Below are positions 57,501-60,500 of a stretch of DNA of 64,000 nt, piece by piece; positions within the stretch are counted from its first letter, which is position 1, and every line of letters starts with the position of its first letter. The DNA comes from Sipunculus nudus (lineage: Eukaryota; Annelida; Sipuncula; Golfingiida; Sipunculidae). A program made the translations under genes and the position numbers. The notes under the pieces are model-generated. The model was not told where the DNA came from. It made no database searches and saw nothing but the letters and a program-made list of their open reading frames with translations. The stretch spans positions 58,116,453 through 58,180,452 of the forward strand of contig CM049311.1 of assembly GCA_026874595.1 (NCBI GenBank). The letters are read 5' to 3'.

Positions 57501-60500
57501 ATAAAATGAGTATAATGTTAATTATCTTTCTCTTTTCCAGATCCACATATAATGATTTAGCAAATTAACCACAGCACTGTTTAATTAATTTCACTGGTAT
57601 TAAATGTAACACAACTGACAGTTAGAGACCCTGTCTAAAAACAAGTGACCCATGGGTCATGACGCTCAGCTGACTGGGAAGAGATTCGCAAAAGGAAATT
57701 TTATCATCAGAATGGTAGTATATACCCATTCAACTGAAGCATCAAACAGATTAACCAACAGGCCAAGATTTAGTCTGTATTTATATATCTCAAAAATAGA
57801 GAAAAATGTGTACATTTTTAAAACTAGAATACAGGTAACCGACAAGTGACTACATGTATCTGCCAAAATCAGATAGTGAGGCATGGATTGAGTGGCAAGG
57901 GGAAATAGAGTGAGGTATGTTGCATATTAGCATGGATGTCTGCAGCCTAAATGTGTATGTAGGTTGTGCCACCTACCACAAATCCAGAAAGCTGTCCAAG
58001 TTGTATACACCTGCAAAATTTTAGGCAGAAAAGTCAAACCACTACATGTATATGAGCGATTTTTGCCCATGGCAGACAAACAGACAAACACTGTGCAAAA
58101 ATCTTTCCAGGTAACCCCTCCAGTTTTGTGTATGATAAAGACCTATGTGAGATCTAAACACATGCACAATTTTGGCCCAATCGGTCAAATGGTTCCTGAG
58201 ATATGAGCTTGGATGTGTCCAGCATTAACTAGAATGTAGGTGGCGCCACCTGTCATAAAATCAAGAAAGCTGTCCACGATGTATAAACCTGCAAAATTTT
58301 AGGCAGTTATGTCGATCCACTACAGAGAAATGAGTAATTTTAGGCCACGGCAGACTAACAGACAGACGCTGTGCAAACATTGTTACAGGTGGCGCCACCA
58401 TTTTTTGTGTATGTTACAGAGCTATCAAAGGGCTACATTTGTATAAATTTTATTTCCTGATCGGTCAAACGGTTCCCGAGATATAAGCTTGGATGTCATC
58501 AGTGTGAACGTGAACGTAGGTGGCGCCACCTGTCATAAAATCAAGAAAGCTATCCTGGATGTATACACATGACGAATTTCAGGTGAATTAGTCAATTCAC
58601 TGCAGAGATATGAGTGATTTTAACCCAAGGCAGATGAACAGATGGACACTGTGCAAACATGGTTACAGGTGGCGCCACCATTTTTTGTGTATGTTATAAA
58701 GCAATCCAAGGGCTACATTTGTATCAATTTTATTTCCTGATCGGTCAAACGGTTCCCGAGATATGAGGGTTTATGAGTGGAACCAGACCCACAAATGGAC
58801 ACTGGATAGAGAGGAAAGGTCAGAGGTCAATGCAAATTGGTTAGGCACCAGTTCACATGTGACCCGATAATAGGTGTAAGTTTGGGAAAAATCGGTCCAT
58901 TAGTCTCAGAGGAGCTCTCTGGAAACGAACGCCGCGGCGGCGGAGGAACTCGGTCAAAAACATAGTATCCGCAAAACTTCGTTTTGGCGGATACAAAAAT
59001 ACAGGTGGCTCCACCAGTCTGCAGAAACTAATAAAAACACTTAATGGTCAATATCCATGCAAAAAATCATGGTGATCTCTGCATTAGTTGTTCAGATACT
59101 TCAGTTTTTGTATCAAATTGTCCATTATTCTGAGGGATACTTCGGAGTCCTATAGCTTGAAGGATATGGGTAACAGAGACCTAATTTCAAGTTTCCACAG
59201 GCACCTTTCATGGGCCTCCTTGCATGACAAGAATGAAGATTCTAGGTCCAGTTGTTGCGATTTGTACCCTGTTGACAGATAACCACATCTTTAAAGGTCT
59301 CAAAAAAAAGAAAAAAATTCGTAAAAATTTGAAAAAAAAATAGAGGTGGCACACCCAGTCTGCAGAAACTGATGGAACAGCTCATGATCAATATGTATGC
59401 CGAAAATCATGACCATCAGTGTTGTAGTTATTGAAATACTGCAGTTTTTGTATCAAATTTTCCATTATTCTGGGGGGGGGGGGGGGGTATTTTGGACCCA
59501 TACAACTTAAAGAATATGGGTAACAGAGACCTAATTTCAAGTTTCCATGGAGACTTTTCATGGGTCTCCCTGTGTGTCAAGAATGAAGATTCTTGGTCCA
59601 GTTTTTATGATTTGTGCCCTGTTAACAGATGTTCATATCTTTAAAGGTCTCAAAAATACAGAAAAATTTCGTAAAAAAAACCGAACAAATACAGGTGGTG
59701 CCACCAGTCTGCAGAAACTTATGAAACACTCCATGATCAATATCCATGCAAACAATTATGGTTATCTCTGCATTAGTTGTTCAGATACTTTAGCTTTTGT
59801 ATCAAATTTTCCATTATTCTGAGCTGTACTTTGGAGTGCCATAGCTCAAAGGATATGGGTAACAGAGACCAAATTTCAGGTTTCCATGGAGACTTATCAT
59901 GGGTCTCCCTGTGTGTCAAGAAAGAAGATTCTAGGTCCAGTCGTTACGATTTGTACCCTGTTGACAGATAACTACATCCTTAAAGGTCTCAAAAATGGAG
60001 AAAACAATTCGTGAACATTGAAAAATACAGGTGGCGCCACCAGTCTGCACAAACTGATGAAACATCTCATGATCAATATGTATGTCGAAAATCATGACCA
60101 TCAGTGATGTAGTTAATGAGATATTGAAGTTTTTGTATGAAATTTTTGACTATTCTGGGGGGTAATTTTGGGCCCCATAGCTCGAAGGATATGGGTAACA
60201 GAGACCTAATTTCTGGTTTCCATGGAGACTTTTCATAGGTCTCTCAGTGTGTCGAAAATGAAGATTCTAGGTCCAGTCGTTATGATTTGTGCCATGCTAA
60301 CAGATGACAGCATCCTCAAAGGTCTCAAAAATAGAGGAAAAAATCTTAAAAAATCAAACAGTACAGGTGGCGCCACCAGTCTGCAGGAACTGATCGAACA
60401 TCTCATGATCAATATGTATGCCAAAAATGAAGACCATCAGTGATGTAGTTATTGAGATATTGAAGTTTTTGTATGAAATTTTTTACTATTCTGGGGGGTA